Shown here: positions 45,529 to 54,908 of the stretch, piece by piece
Layout: each line of letters opens with the position of its first letter
Numbering within the stretch: the stretch's first letter is position 1
Position numbers and translations under genes: made by a program
The notes under the pieces: model-generated
Seen by the model: the letters and a program-made list of their open reading frames with translations, nothing else
Told to the model about the DNA's origin: nothing
Database searches by the model: none
Source of the DNA: Halocatena marina
Lineage (GTDB): Archaea > Halobacteriota > Halobacteria > Halobacteriales > Haloarculaceae
DNA: 64,000 nucleotides
Direction: 5' to 3'
Assembly: GCF_023276375.1 (NCBI RefSeq)
Contig: NZ_JALLPK010000001.1
Location: 1,612,001 to 1,676,000, forward strand

Positions 45529-47066
45529 TGGTGTCGACACAAGCAATGATCGCGCTCGCAACGATCGGCGTCTATCTCATCATCATTCTCGCGATCGGGT
45601 ATCGTGGCTGGCAGGTTGGCAAACTCAACGTCGACGACTGGATGGCTGCTGACCGCGGCCTCGGGATTGCGGTGTTGCTCTTTACATTCGCTGCCTCCTA
45701 TCACTCTGCGTTTGCATTCCTCGGAATCGGTGGATTCATTTACGCCAATGGAATCGGCATTTTCAGTATCTCTACGTTTTATCTCTCAATCTCTGGAATC
45801 ATTCTGTGGGTCGTTGGATCGCGTGTCTGGTTGCTCGGGAAAAAATACGGATACATCACGCCATCGGATCTGCTTGGGGACTTCTACGAATCACCACTCT
45901 TGGCAAAACTGGTGAGTCTCGCACTGATCGTCTTTACATTCCCGTATATTGCAACACAGATGATCGGCAGCGGCATCATCTTCGAGACTGCTACGCAGGG
46001 TGTCTTGAGCTTCGAGGTCGGTGCAGCACTCTTCTTGCTCGTCGGCGTGCTCTACGTCTGGCTCGGTGGGTTGCGTGCAGTCGCGTGGACGGACGCTGTT
46101 CAAGGCGTGTTCATGTTCGGTGCGATGTGGATCGCTGGCTGGTTCTTCGTTTTCACGGCCTATCGAGGACCACAGGCATTCTGGACGGAGATCGTGCGAG
46201 AGTTCAGTGCGTACGTCACCCTTCCCGGCCCGACTGGTGCGATCACTCCTGCGTTCTATGTATCGTTTGCTGTCATGACTGGAATTGGCGTGGCGATGAC
46301 GCCACACATCTTCCTCCGATTCGTCTCGGCGCGTTCTCCGCGGGTGTTGAAATGGGTTGCAGCGTTCGGCACCGCGTATCTCATTCTGTTCTATCTCCCG
46401 ACAGCGTTTCTGGGACTCGGTGCAGTGGCGGCGTTTCCCGATCTCGCACGGCCTGATGCGGCGATTCCATCCGTTCTCTATCAATTCACGCCGACGTGGT
46501 TCGCCTCGATCGTCGTTGCCGGGGCTGTTGCGGCTGCGATGAGCACGGCTGATTCACAGCTGCACGCGGTGTCGGCGCTCATTACCCGCGATTGGTACCA
46601 GCCATTCGCTGGTGCGGATGTGGACGAGCAGACGGTTACTCGGTTCGCTCAGATGATCGTCCCCGTACTTGGATTGATCTCGTACGTGATCGCGATTCAG
46701 CAGTTCGAGTTTATTATTCTTCTCACGGCGGTCACGTTCTATGGAGCAGCCCAGATCTTCCCGTTGCTCATCGGCGCGTTGTACTGGAACGAAGCATCAC
46801 GCGAAGGGGCACTCAGTGGCTTTGTCGTTGGAGTGCTCGTCACCTCGGCCCTCGAATTCGGAATCCTCACGCTACCGAGCGGCTTCCCCGGATTCGTCAG
46901 CGGCTTCTACGGTCTCATCAGCAACAGCGTCGTTTTTATCGTGGTTAGTCTCGCTGTCGAAGGGGTTTCGGCTGAAGCCCGTAAGCGGACCCAAGGCTAC
47001 ATCAATTATGCAGTTACTCGTGGCTGGGAAACTGATGACGGAACAGCCGTGGGCAACGATGACTGA
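45528..47066 (+). CDS. Sodium:solute symporter (SSS family)
   Basis: 512 residues with about 13 membrane segments. The SSS features are visible: FAASYHSAFAFLGIGGFIYA near residue 50 (sodium and substrate site of helix 2-3), YVWLGGLRAVAWTDAVQGVF near 180 (family signature region), and AGAVAAAMSTADSQLHAVSA near 330, where the Ser-Thr pair binds Na+. It belongs to the branch that is encoded with DUF3311. The operon context with HyuA/HyuB suggests that it imports a hydantoin, oxoproline or similar cyclic amide compound. Confidence 0.92.
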   Translation: MVSTQAMIALATIGVYLIIILAIGYRGWQVGKLNVDDWMAADRGLGIAVLLFTFAASYHSAFAFLGIGGFIYANGIGIFSISTFYLSISGIILWVVGSRVWLLGKKYGYITPSDLLGDFYESPLLAKLVSLALIVFTFPYIATQMIGSGIIFETATQGVLSFEVGAALFLLVGVLYVWLGGLRAVAWTDAVQGVFMFGAMWIAGWFFVFTAYRGPQAFWTEIVREFSAYVTLPGPTGAITPAFYVSFAVMTGIGVAMTPHIFLRFVSARSPRVLKWVAAFGTAYLILFYLPTAFLGLGAVAAFPDLARPDAAIPSVLYQFTPTWFASIVVAGAVAAAMSTADSQLHAVSALITRDWYQPFAGADVDEQTVTRFAQMIVPVLGLISYVIAIQQFEFIILLTAVTFYGAAQIFPLLIGALYWNEASREGALSGFVVGVLVTSALEFGILTLPSGFPGFVSGFYGLISNSVVFIVVSLAVEGVSAEARKRTQGYINYAVTRGWETDDGTAVGNDD

Positions 47067-47117
47067 TTATGACTGACAAGATTTCGAACGCTGTAGCAGT
47101 ACGTCGAATCACTGGCT

Positions 47118-49232
47118 ATGAGTGGAATTAGTAATGATACAGACACTGATACTAGTACAAGTACAGATCCAGATATGAATTCGAATGACACAGTTCGTGT
47201 GGGTGTAGACATCGGCGGCACGTTCACTGACATCGTGACGGTTCGAGACGGCCGAATAGAGGTAACGAAGACGCCATCGACACCGGATGCTCCCGAGAAT
47301 GGAGTCATGGACGGGCTCGAAAAAGCATGTGAACGCGAGGGCTGGGAGTTCGATTCAGTCTCTTTTCTCGGACACGGCACGACAGTAGCAACGAACGCCG
47401 TGCTCGAACAGACGTGGGCCGAAACCGCTCTTGTGACGACAGCAGGCTTTCGAGACGTTCTCGAGATCGGTCGACAAGCCCGCCCCGATATCTACGATTT
47501 TCAGGCTGAGAAACCGACGCCGTTCGTTCCCCGTGATCGGCGATTCGAAGTGACCGAACGCCTCGACGAACGAGGACAGGTTCTCACCGCTCTCGACGAG
47601 GAGAGCGTGCAGGCCATCGCAGAGCGACTCACAGCGTCGGAAGTCGAGAGCATAGCGGTGGCCCTACTCTTCTCGTTTGAGAACGCTGCTCACGAGAAAC
47701 GGGTGCGTGAGTTGTTACAGGAGACTGGACTCGATCTGACGTACTCGCTTTCGAGTGATGTGCTTCCCGAGATCAGAGAGTACGAACGGACTCTTGTCAC
47801 GGCGATGAACGCCGCACTCAAACCGGTGATGGCTCGTTATATCGGCAATCTCGAAGCCGAGACAGCCACCGCAGGCATCGATACTGAACTCACGATCATG
47901 CAGTCAAACGGTGGGATTATCGCTGCTGATACCGCCCGCGAGCGAGCGGTGCGAACGCTCCTCTCCGGTCCTGCTGCTGGAGTGCAAGGCGCGACTGCGA
48001 TTGCCGAGCGGTGTGGGTTCTCGGATGTGATCACGATGGACATGGGCGGCACCTCTTGTGATGTATCGCTCGTTGAAGGAGGCGATCCACTCGTTTCGAC
48101 CGACGTCGAGATCGGTGAGTATCCGATCGGTGTGCCGATGATCGATGTCCATACGATCGGATCTGGCGGCGGATCGATCGCTTGGATCGATCCGGGTGGG
48201 GCACTCAGGGTCGGACCACGCTCTGCGGGTGCCGATCCAGGACCGATCTGCTATGGACGTGGTGGCACGGAACCGACGGTCACCGATGCGCAACTACTCT
48301 TAGGGCGGCTCAACCCGAGTGAGTTCCTCTCGGGTGAACTCGACGCCGAAACCGAAGACGTTCGTCGGATGACTGAACAGAAGCTCGCTGATTCGCTGGG
48401 ACAGACTATCGAAGAGACAGCTCAGGGAATCGTCGATGTTGCAAACGCGAACATGCAACGAGCGCTCCGCGTCGTCTCGGTCGAGCGTGGTCACGATCCA
48501 CGCGAGTTTGGTCTCGTCGCGTTCGGAGGAGCAGGACCGCTCCACGCCTGCGAGATCGCTTGTGAGCTCGAAATCCCACAGGTCATTATCCCTCGTACGG
48601 CTGGCGTCCTCTCTGCCCTCGGATTGCTCGTGAGCGACGTGCTGTACGACTACAGCACCTCGCGCGTTCGACCGCTCGCTGATGTCACCCCCACGGAACT
48701 CGAACAGATATTTGAAGACTTCGAGGAACGCGGTCACGACCGGCTGTCCGAGGAGGGGCGATTAGCCGACGAGAAGCGATTCGAGCGCACGCTTGATCTT
48801 CGATACGCCGGTCAGTCGTTCGAGCTTTCGGTGCCAGCGGGGAACGAGCTCGACGAGGCGAGCCTCGATGCTGTCCGTGAGACGTTCCACGCACACCACG
48901 AGCAGCGCTACGGTCACGCATATCCCGAAGAACCCATCGAACTCGTAACAGTCCGACTACGTGCGCGTGGTCTCGTTACCCAACCGGATCTTACAGCTGG
49001 AGGTTCGGATGACTCTCTTGTGGACGCATGCAAGGAGATCCGTAAGGTGATCTACGACGGCAACGCTCACGAGACGCGGATCTACGATCGGACCAAGTTG
49101 CCGATTGAAGCTGACGTTTCGGGCCCGGCGATTCTCGAAGGATCCGAAAGCACCGTCGTCATCCCTCCAAACCAACGCGCCCGCGTTGATGGGTACGGAA
49201 ACGTACTCGTGGAGGTGTTCCCCGATGACTGA
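47118..49232 (+). CDS. hyuA: Hydantoinase/oxoprolinase A subunit (HyuA)
   Basis: 704 residues from ATG 47118; an ATG at 47175 (MNSNDTVRVGVDIGG) is an alternative, as the intervening residues are Thr/Asp/Ser-rich low complexity. It contains the N-terminal hydantoinase A ATPase fold (VGVDIGGTFTDIVTV, LGHGTTVATNAVLEQ), the central acetate-kinase/Hsp70-like core (SNGGIIAADTARERAVRTLLSG, DMGGTSCDVSLVEGG, IGSGGGSIAWIDPGGALRVG) and a C-terminal domain. With HyuB it makes an ATP-dependent hydrolase of N-methylhydantoin, 5-oxoproline or similar. The stop overlaps the start of HyuB by 8 nt, so the subunits are co-translated. Confidence 0.92.
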   Translation: MSGISNDTDTDTSTSTDPDMNSNDTVRVGVDIGGTFTDIVTVRDGRIEVTKTPSTPDAPENGVMDGLEKACEREGWEFDSVSFLGHGTTVATNAVLEQTWAETALVTTAGFRDVLEIGRQARPDIYDFQAEKPTPFVPRDRRFEVTERLDERGQVLTALDEESVQAIAERLTASEVESIAVALLFSFENAAHEKRVRELLQETGLDLTYSLSSDVLPEIREYERTLVTAMNAALKPVMARYIGNLEAETATAGIDTELTIMQSNGGIIAADTARERAVRTLLSGPAAGVQGATAIAERCGFSDVITMDMGGTSCDVSLVEGGDPLVSTDVEIGEYPIGVPMIDVHTIGSGGGSIAWIDPGGALRVGPRSAGADPGPICYGRGGTEPTVTDAQLLLGRLNPSEFLSGELDAETEDVRRMTEQKLADSLGQTIEETAQGIVDVANANMQRALRVVSVERGHDPREFGLVAFGGAGPLHACEIACELEIPQVIIPRTAGVLSALGLLVSDVLYDYSTSRVRPLADVTPTELEQIFEDFEERGHDRLSEEGRLADEKRFERTLDLRYAGQSFELSVPAGNELDEASLDAVRETFHAHHEQRYGHAYPEEPIELVTVRLRARGLVTQPDLTAGGSDDSLVDACKEIRKVIYDGNAHETRIYDRTKLPIEADVSGPAILEGSESTVVIPPNQRARVDGYGNVLVEVFPDD

Positions 49233-50985
49233 TTCAGAGACCACAACCGATGGGACGCCCACAATTGATCCGGTAACGCTCGAAATTGTTCGCAACGCCT
49301 GTGAAGCGATCACAGAAGAGATGAACGCGAACCTAATCCGGACCGGGTATTCACCGAACATCAAAGAACGACGAGACTGCTCGTGTGCGCTCTTCGACGC
49401 TGATGGAGAGATGATCAGTCAAGCCGAGAATATGCCGGTTCATCTCGGTGCAATGCCTTTCTCGGTTGCGGCTGCCATCGAGCGATACCCACCAGAGACG
49501 CTTGAACCAGGGGACGCAATTCTACTCAATGATCCGTTTCGAGGCGGGGCGCATCTCCCAGATCTAACGCTCGTCACACCAGTATTCGTCAAAGAGCGAG
49601 TCGTCGCCTATGCGGCAAACCGCGCCCACCACGCGGACATCGGAGGTTCGCGGGCGGGAAGCGTCGCTGCCGACTCGACCGAAATCTATCAAGAAGGGCT
49701 TCGGATCCCGCCAATCAAACTGTATGAAGGGGGCGAGCCGAACGACACTGCCATGGAGATGATCCGTGCGAATGTTCGCACGCCTGATGAGCGCCGTGGA
49801 GACCTGCGGGCACAGGAGGCTGCGAACGAGACCGGCCGTCAGCGTTTCGAAGCGCTCACCGAAAAGTACGGAACAACGCTCCTAACAGCAGCACTTGAGG
49901 AGATCAAAGACTACTCGGAGCGACGAATGCGCGCCGAAATCGAGTCGCTACCCGATGGGATCTACTCGTTCGAAGATGTCCTCGACGACGACGGGCGCGG
50001 AGCGACGGATCTTCCTGTCGCCACGACAGTGACGATCGATGATGATTCGATCATGGTCGATTTCGATGGAACAGCCGAACAGACCGCAGGACCGGTGAAC
50101 GCGGTCTTTGCTGTGACTGCCTCTGCGACGTATTATGCGGTTCGCTGCGTCACCGACCCTGATATTCCACCGAACCACGGCTGCTATCGACCGATCGATA
50201 TCTCAGCACCTGCTGGAACGATCGTGAATCCCGAGCCGCCAGCGGCGGTTGTCGGTGGGAATTTAGAGACCTCCCAGCGGATCACCGACGTGGTGCTCGG
50301 CGCGCTTGCAGACGCCGCCACAGAGCGCGTTCTCGCGGGCTGTCAGGGAACGATGAACAACGTCACGTTCGGAGGAACTGATCCCCGTGATGATTCCCCA
50401 TACGCATTCTACGAGACACAAGGTGGTGGTTTTGGTGGGCGGGCGGGGATTGACGGAATGGATGGTGTCCATGTTCACATGAGTAACACGATGAACACGC
50501 CGGTTGAGGTGCTCGAAACGGTCTATCCGCTGCGGGTGATGCGCTATGAACTGCGCAACAATTCCGGCGGAGCAGGCGAGTTTCGCGGTGGACTTGGTCT
50601 TCGACGAGATATTGGTGTGCGCAAGCACAGTGCGGCGTTCAGTTTGCTTGCCGATCGACATCGTCACGAACCGTACGGACTTGCGGGGGGGTCCGAAGGA
50701 GGATCTGGTGTCGCGTATCTGTTCGAAAACGGTCTCGACGAGGGCACGAGTACGAGCGATAGCGACCGAGAGCGCCTCCCTGGGAAGGTCGTCCGAGAAC
50801 TCACGCCGGGATCTGTCGTGAGTATCCGTACGCCCGGAGCCGGTGGATACGGCGAGCCTGAGGAACGGGATCCGGAGGCGATCGCACGTGACATTAAACT
50901 CGGGAAGGTGTCCACCGAAGCGGCACGCGAGAGGTACGGATTCTCGGACGCCACCTTCGATGACATCGATTTGGACGCCCCGTAG
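49225..50985 (+). CDS. hyuB: Hydantoinase B / oxoprolinase B subunit (HyuB)
   Basis: 586 residues from ATG 49225, inside the end of hyuA (ATGACTGA). It begins with TIDPVTLEIVRNACEAITEE, the usual HyuB start. The signature segments are RDCSCALFDADGEMISQAEN, MPVHLGAMPFSV, LNDPFRGGAHLPDLTLVTPV (Asp/His metal site), NRAHHADIGG, and the C-terminal GEFRGGLGLRRDI and TPGAGGYGEPEERDP. These carry the metal-dependent amide hydrolysis step, with ATP supplied by HyuA. The pair belongs to the single transport-and-degradation operon starting at 45229. Confidence 0.93.
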   Translation: MTDSETTTDGTPTIDPVTLEIVRNACEAITEEMNANLIRTGYSPNIKERRDCSCALFDADGEMISQAENMPVHLGAMPFSVAAAIERYPPETLEPGDAILLNDPFRGGAHLPDLTLVTPVFVKERVVAYAANRAHHADIGGSRAGSVAADSTEIYQEGLRIPPIKLYEGGEPNDTAMEMIRANVRTPDERRGDLRAQEAANETGRQRFEALTEKYGTTLLTAALEEIKDYSERRMRAEIESLPDGIYSFEDVLDDDGRGATDLPVATTVTIDDDSIMVDFDGTAEQTAGPVNAVFAVTASATYYAVRCVTDPDIPPNHGCYRPIDISAPAGTIVNPEPPAAVVGGNLETSQRITDVVLGALADAATERVLAGCQGTMNNVTFGGTDPRDDSPYAFYETQGGGFGGRAGIDGMDGVHVHMSNTMNTPVEVLETVYPLRVMRYELRNNSGGAGEFRGGLGLRRDIGVRKHSAAFSLLADRHRHEPYGLAGGSEGGSGVAYLFENGLDEGTSTSDSDRERLPGKVVRELTPGSVVSIRTPGAGGYGEPEERDPEAIARDIKLGKVSTEAARERYGFSDATFDDIDLDAP

Positions 50986-51563
50986 TTCAGCCACTTGTAA
51001 TCGGTGTGTTCGACTTCGTGTGTATCATCGATCACGACTGCTGCGAACTCGCCTCGAATAGATCTCTACACTATGTTATGGATCGTCGACAAATATTCGA
51101 AATTACCTATTCGAGGTGTTGGTGGAGGAACTGAACGTTCATTATTGTGGTCAATATTTTAATAGTATAATTCATTGTAGGTGCCTGATTGAGGTATTGG
51201 ATTGTGACAATACTCCCGTCTCGAAGACGAATGAAATGATGACAACGTCTGTCTCTTTCGGTCAGCACGATGATCGAGTCAGTTGAATGTGAACAGCCGG
51301 TATCGTATCGTCAGACTAGCGCTTCGGCGAACCGATATACTTTCACTGGATCGTCCAAAATGCTTGTAACGATCAGGACGTGATCGCTGTGACCAACACG
51401 CATTGTCTTTCACTCATGATGTCGGAATTTTACTCAATCCACTCTCTCGTGAAAGATCCGAGACCCATTGAGAGCGGCACAGTTACAACAGAGACAAGCC
51501 GCGGAAAACACGAACGTAGTGGTCGTGCGGGAGAACACGACGACACCGCTCACTACGGCTAAT
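50986..51563. other. Intergenic gap
   Basis: About 580 nt between two plus-strand genes, with A/T-rich DNA at 51130-51190. I find no gene or RNA candidate. It contains the promoter of the gene at 51564. Confidence 0.4.
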
Positions 51564-51962
51564 ATGCTCATATTTCAAGCACTGGGCGGTGGTCTCGATA
51601 GCACTATCGGGCTGCTCTGTGTCGGATTCGGGGTCCTTCTCGTCTGTTTCGGATTGGGATGGCAAATCGTCCGGGCATCAAAACGTAACACAGACAATAA
51701 ACAAACATCGCCCAGCAGACAAACGGACAAAAGCAGCTGGGGCGCTGCGAAGAGACAAAATGACAGTTGGGGAACAGATAATCGAGCCAGCAACAATCGA
51801 AAGTCGCGTGCTGAAGACAGTACCAGCGCCGATGGCGGCCTTTCCAACGATACTGGTGATTTTGTGTTTACTGACGAGGAAGCTGACAAGAATGACTTTG
51901 TTTTCACTGACGAGAACGACGAGAGTGACGATGAGAGAGACCAGCGGCCGTGGGGAGACTAG
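51564..51962 (+). CDS. Small membrane protein with acidic tail and repeated short motifs
   Basis: 132 residues from ATG 51564; the upstream frame extension is not protein-like. One hydrophobic segment (residues ~11-36), a Ser/Asn/Lys/Gln-rich linker (~40-95) containing SWG twice, and an acidic tail. The tail repeats the heptamer DFVFTDE at 99-105 and 111-117 and ends RPWGD. This looks like a single-pass protein that presents a linear motif in the cytoplasm, for binding a partner or for modification of Thr. No family is known to me. It stands alone. Confidence 0.6.
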   Translation: MLIFQALGGGLDSTIGLLCVGFGVLLVCFGLGWQIVRASKRNTDNKQTSPSRQTDKSSWGAAKRQNDSWGTDNRASNNRKSRAEDSTSADGGLSNDTGDFVFTDEEADKNDFVFTDENDESDDERDQRPWGD

Positions 51963-52679
51963 TCGCTGAAAATCACTCCTAGGTCGTGGAAAGTCGAACA
52001 CCCACTCACAGTACAGACGGATCATATCGATCTATCAATTACAGTTTCCACGACGTAATCCGTCTCTGTCGAATGCCTATTCACTTCCTACCCATACACA
52101 TTCTATATTCTCACACCGATACATATCACCAGTGACAAAAGCAGAGTAGTTAAAATCCTCACACAATAGTACAATGATATATGTATAATCAAAGGAGATT
52201 TGTCCGTGTTATATAGGACACAACATGTGAGTAGCTCGGAACCCAAACGTTACTTCTGTCAGTACCGTCCCAAAGACGTTGATTTCGTAACATCTCGTAT
52301 CTATCGTTGAATCTACCGTCTAAATCGTTATTCTCACCTGTGAAAACTGGATTGATATCGATATCGAATTGTTTATCACGGAATATTGATCGCATTTGAA
52401 TAATCAATCAACCATGAATTCAAAAGTTTTGATATGGTAATTCCTCTCTTTTGTTCGAAATTAGTTGGACTCGATCGATACTCTACTAGTGACTAGAGCA
52501 GACAAGAATATTTTATGTCACTATTAGTGCGAGTGCCAACAGATTCAATCGAAACGCTGTGCTCTTTCACGGTCGAAAATCCATAGAACAGCCAGCATCC
52601 TAATCGACGGAATCGGCGGCAATCCCGTGAGCCACCACGGCGACATTGTTTAGATCAACAACGCGGTGTCTCGGAAACA
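51963..52679. other. Long intergenic gap
   Basis: About 715 nt, A/T-rich between 52070 and 52450. Open frames here are short and of non-haloarchaeal composition. I see no repeat unit or RNA gene; the rightmost 100 nt hold the 3' region of the minus-strand isomerase gene. Confidence 0.4.
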
Positions 52680-53402
52680 CTATTCTGAGCAGAGCCGACG
52701 AAGGTTCGCGGCCGTATCTTCGAGATCGGTATCCTCGTGCTCGTACAGTAGACACGCGCAACCGACATCTCGGAGGACACTAGTTATCGCAGCGAGATCG
52801 ACATCACCGTCACCGATTCGTGTGAGTTCGCCGGTTTCTGTGTTCGCGTCGACGACGTGAGCTTGTGGGACGTCGCCGAGACGACGGAGGAGTGCCGACG
52901 GATCGCCTCCAGCACGGATCACGTGCCCAATGTCGACCTGCGGTCGCACCCGATCGCCAGTCATCGCAAAGAGGTGTTCAAGAGCATAGGTTCCGTCGAT
53001 GTCTACAAACTCATGCGTGTGATTGTGATAGAGGAGATCCAGTCCGTGCGCATCCGCATTGTTCGCAATGTCGAGCAGTCGCGCTGCCGCCGATTCGATT
53101 CCTTCGCGCGATTGGAAATACTCGGCGTCGAGACTCGGTATCGTCAGCGTCTCAGCTCCAAACGATCGAAACAGATCGACTGTCGCTTCGAAATCATCCT
53201 CAAGACGGTCGATCCCGACGTGTGCGCCCGCAACTTCAAGATCTGTTCGTTCGATGGCTTGACGGACAGCGTCTGTCTCCTCGTACACTCTGTACGCGAA
53301 CTCGACAGTATCGAAGCCCGCGTTGGCAACGCGATCGAGAATCGTTGGCAGCGGCTCATCAACGTTTCTGAGCGAGTACAACTGAATACCGGGCGTAAGC
53401 AT
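52680..53402 (-). CDS. Sugar phosphate isomerase/epimerase (xylose-isomerase-like TIM barrel)
   Basis: 240 residues from ATG 53402 (MLTPGIQLYSLRNV, the usual start); ATG 53444 is possible. The TIM barrel of the AP-endonuclease-2/xylose-isomerase superfamily is shown by GFDTVEFAYRVY, EVAGAHVGIDRL, LLYHNHTHEFVDIDG (metal-binding His-Glu), RPQVDIGHVIRAG (Asp and His), and LLYEHEDTDLED. The family isomerises or epimerises sugars or dehydrates keto-inositols. The neighbouring Gfo/Idh dehydrogenase, 101 nt upstream on the same strand, is a classic partner for sugar or inositol conversion. Confidence 0.87.
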   Translation of the reverse strand: MLTPGIQLYSLRNVDEPLPTILDRVANAGFDTVEFAYRVYEETDAVRQAIERTDLEVAGAHVGIDRLEDDFEATVDLFRSFGAETLTIPSLDAEYFQSREGIESAAARLLDIANNADAHGLDLLYHNHTHEFVDIDGTYALEHLFAMTGDRVRPQVDIGHVIRAGGDPSALLRRLGDVPQAHVVDANTETGELTRIGDGDVDLAAITSVLRDVGCACLLYEHEDTDLEDTAANLRRLCSE

Positions 53403-53503
53403 CGGAATCAGTAGACGCGGAACTGTAATAGTCGTTTTCCTCATGTCATCGATACACGCAGACTCCGCCGAGTGGATGACCACCGCATACGACGATTCGT
53501 ACC

Positions 53504-54658
53504 CTACGGTTCCATCGCTGTTGATTCGGAGCGTTCGGCGACTTCTTCGGCAGAAAGCTCTCGGCCCGCTTTCTCGGAGAGATAGATTCCTTCCATGATG
53601 AGCATAGAGCGAAGCGCAATTTCGCCGGTCGGTACCGGATCGACCGCACCGCAAAGGGTCTGAATCCAATGATCGAACTGGTTCAGACGCTCGCCGATGT
53701 CGTACCCTGTTTCGCTTTCGAGAAGACCATGTCTGGCTTCGTAGTTCTCGAGATCGAGATCGACGGTGGCCTCGTAATCATCAATCGTCGTCCGGAATTC
53801 GAAGGGGTCCAGTTGGACACTACCGGTGCTCCCGGCGACGTACTCCGGTTCATCCGGAGCGTACGTGTGCCAAGCTGTGTGAACATCGAGTCTCGTTCCG
53901 TCTCCGAGACGAACAGTCCCGACGCCGCAGTCCTCCAACGAGTAATCGGTTTCATCGAGGCGCGAGTGGTACGTGTCGGCGTTATCACCAACCATCTCTT
54001 CGGATAGCTGATCGTCGGTGAAGTTCCACGTCTGCCCTGTGATGCGCTCGACAGGGGGATTCCCGAGGAGCAAGAGCATCCGACCGATCACGTAGGTTCC
54101 AATATCAAAGACGGCACCGCCACCAGCGGTTCGTTCGTGGACGAAAGACGGTGTTCCGTAGCCGTCGATATACGGACGACCGCGTCGACGGTTGAACACC
54201 GATCGAGCGTACGCAATGTCTCCGAGCTTGCCACGACTGATGAGACGTTCCGCTGCCGTTGTTTCGGGCTCGAACAAGCGAACATTTTGGACACCCAGCT
54301 GTCGGTTGTTCGTTTTGGCGGCTTCACTCATTCGTCTCGCGTCGGCGTAACTGCCAGCCATCGGCTTCTCACAGAAGACGTGCTTTCCCGCTTCGAGCGC
54401 ATCAATCGAAACCGGCGCATGGAGATTATTGTGGACGCAAACGCTAATCGCGTCGATAGCGGCGTCGTCCAGCATCTCTCTGTAGTCTGTGTACACACGC
54501 TCGGTGCCGTGTTCACGAGCGAGTGCCGTCGCTGCCTCCTCGTCAATATCGGCGACAGCCGCTATCTCCGCGCTGTCAACGCGCTCGTACTCGCTCGCAT
54601 GCTGTTGTCCACGGTTCCCGGCACCAACAATACCGACCCGAACGGTGTCAAAGGACAC
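53504..54658 (-). CDS. Gfo/Idh/MocA-family NAD(P)-dependent oxidoreductase
   Basis: 384 residues from GTG 54658. An N-terminal Rossmann fold (VRVGIVGAGNRGQQHASEYE, VADIDEEAATALA), then the EKP motif (HVFCEKPMAG) whose Lys is the catalytic residue, and the C-terminal alpha/beta domain with GGGAVFDIGTYVIGRMLLLL. The family oxidises or reduces sugars and inositols. It is paired with the isomerase gene and lies divergent from the exported glucanase-like gene, so it is probably part of sugar catabolism. Confidence 0.9.
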   Translation of the reverse strand: MSFDTVRVGIVGAGNRGQQHASEYERVDSAEIAAVADIDEEAATALAREHGTERVYTDYREMLDDAAIDAISVCVHNNLHAPVSIDALEAGKHVFCEKPMAGSYADARRMSEAAKTNNRQLGVQNVRLFEPETTAAERLISRGKLGDIAYARSVFNRRRGRPYIDGYGTPSFVHERTAGGGAVFDIGTYVIGRMLLLLGNPPVERITGQTWNFTDDQLSEEMVGDNADTYHSRLDETDYSLEDCGVGTVRLGDGTRLDVHTAWHTYAPDEPEYVAGSTGSVQLDPFEFRTTIDDYEATVDLDLENYEARHGLLESETGYDIGERLNQFDHWIQTLCGAVDPVPTGEIALRSMLIMEGIYLSEKAGRELSAEEVAERSESTAMEP

Positions 54659-54880
54659 GTCAGACGACCTCCAGACGGAGATCTATCGCATCATATGGAT
54701 TGGATTCGTGTTTTCCCGGTCGGTCGTTATACCATTTCATTTAGCCTGAACTCTCGTTCATATGCCATAAACCTTCGCATGGTCGTTCTCGACTGCAGCG
54801 TATTGTGGAAAGAAGGATCGGTCTCAGTCGCGTTATTCGACTCATCATTAATTCCACCCCGTATATTTAATATCTAGGGA

Positions 54881-54890
54881 TAAATATTGA
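54881..54890 (+). promoter_or_regulatory. TATA box of the exported glucanase-like gene
   Basis: TAAATATTGA is centred 24 nt before the ATG at 54909. A second A/T run, GTATATTTAA at 54861-54870, could serve the divergent gene. Confidence 0.5.
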
Positions 54891-54908
54891 GAGCTGATAC
54901 ATCAACGT

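Noticed and set aside
47118-47174. The low-complexity N-terminus of HyuA as a programmed or repeat element
   Set aside because: It is short and can be explained by a start at 47175; no structure was found in it.
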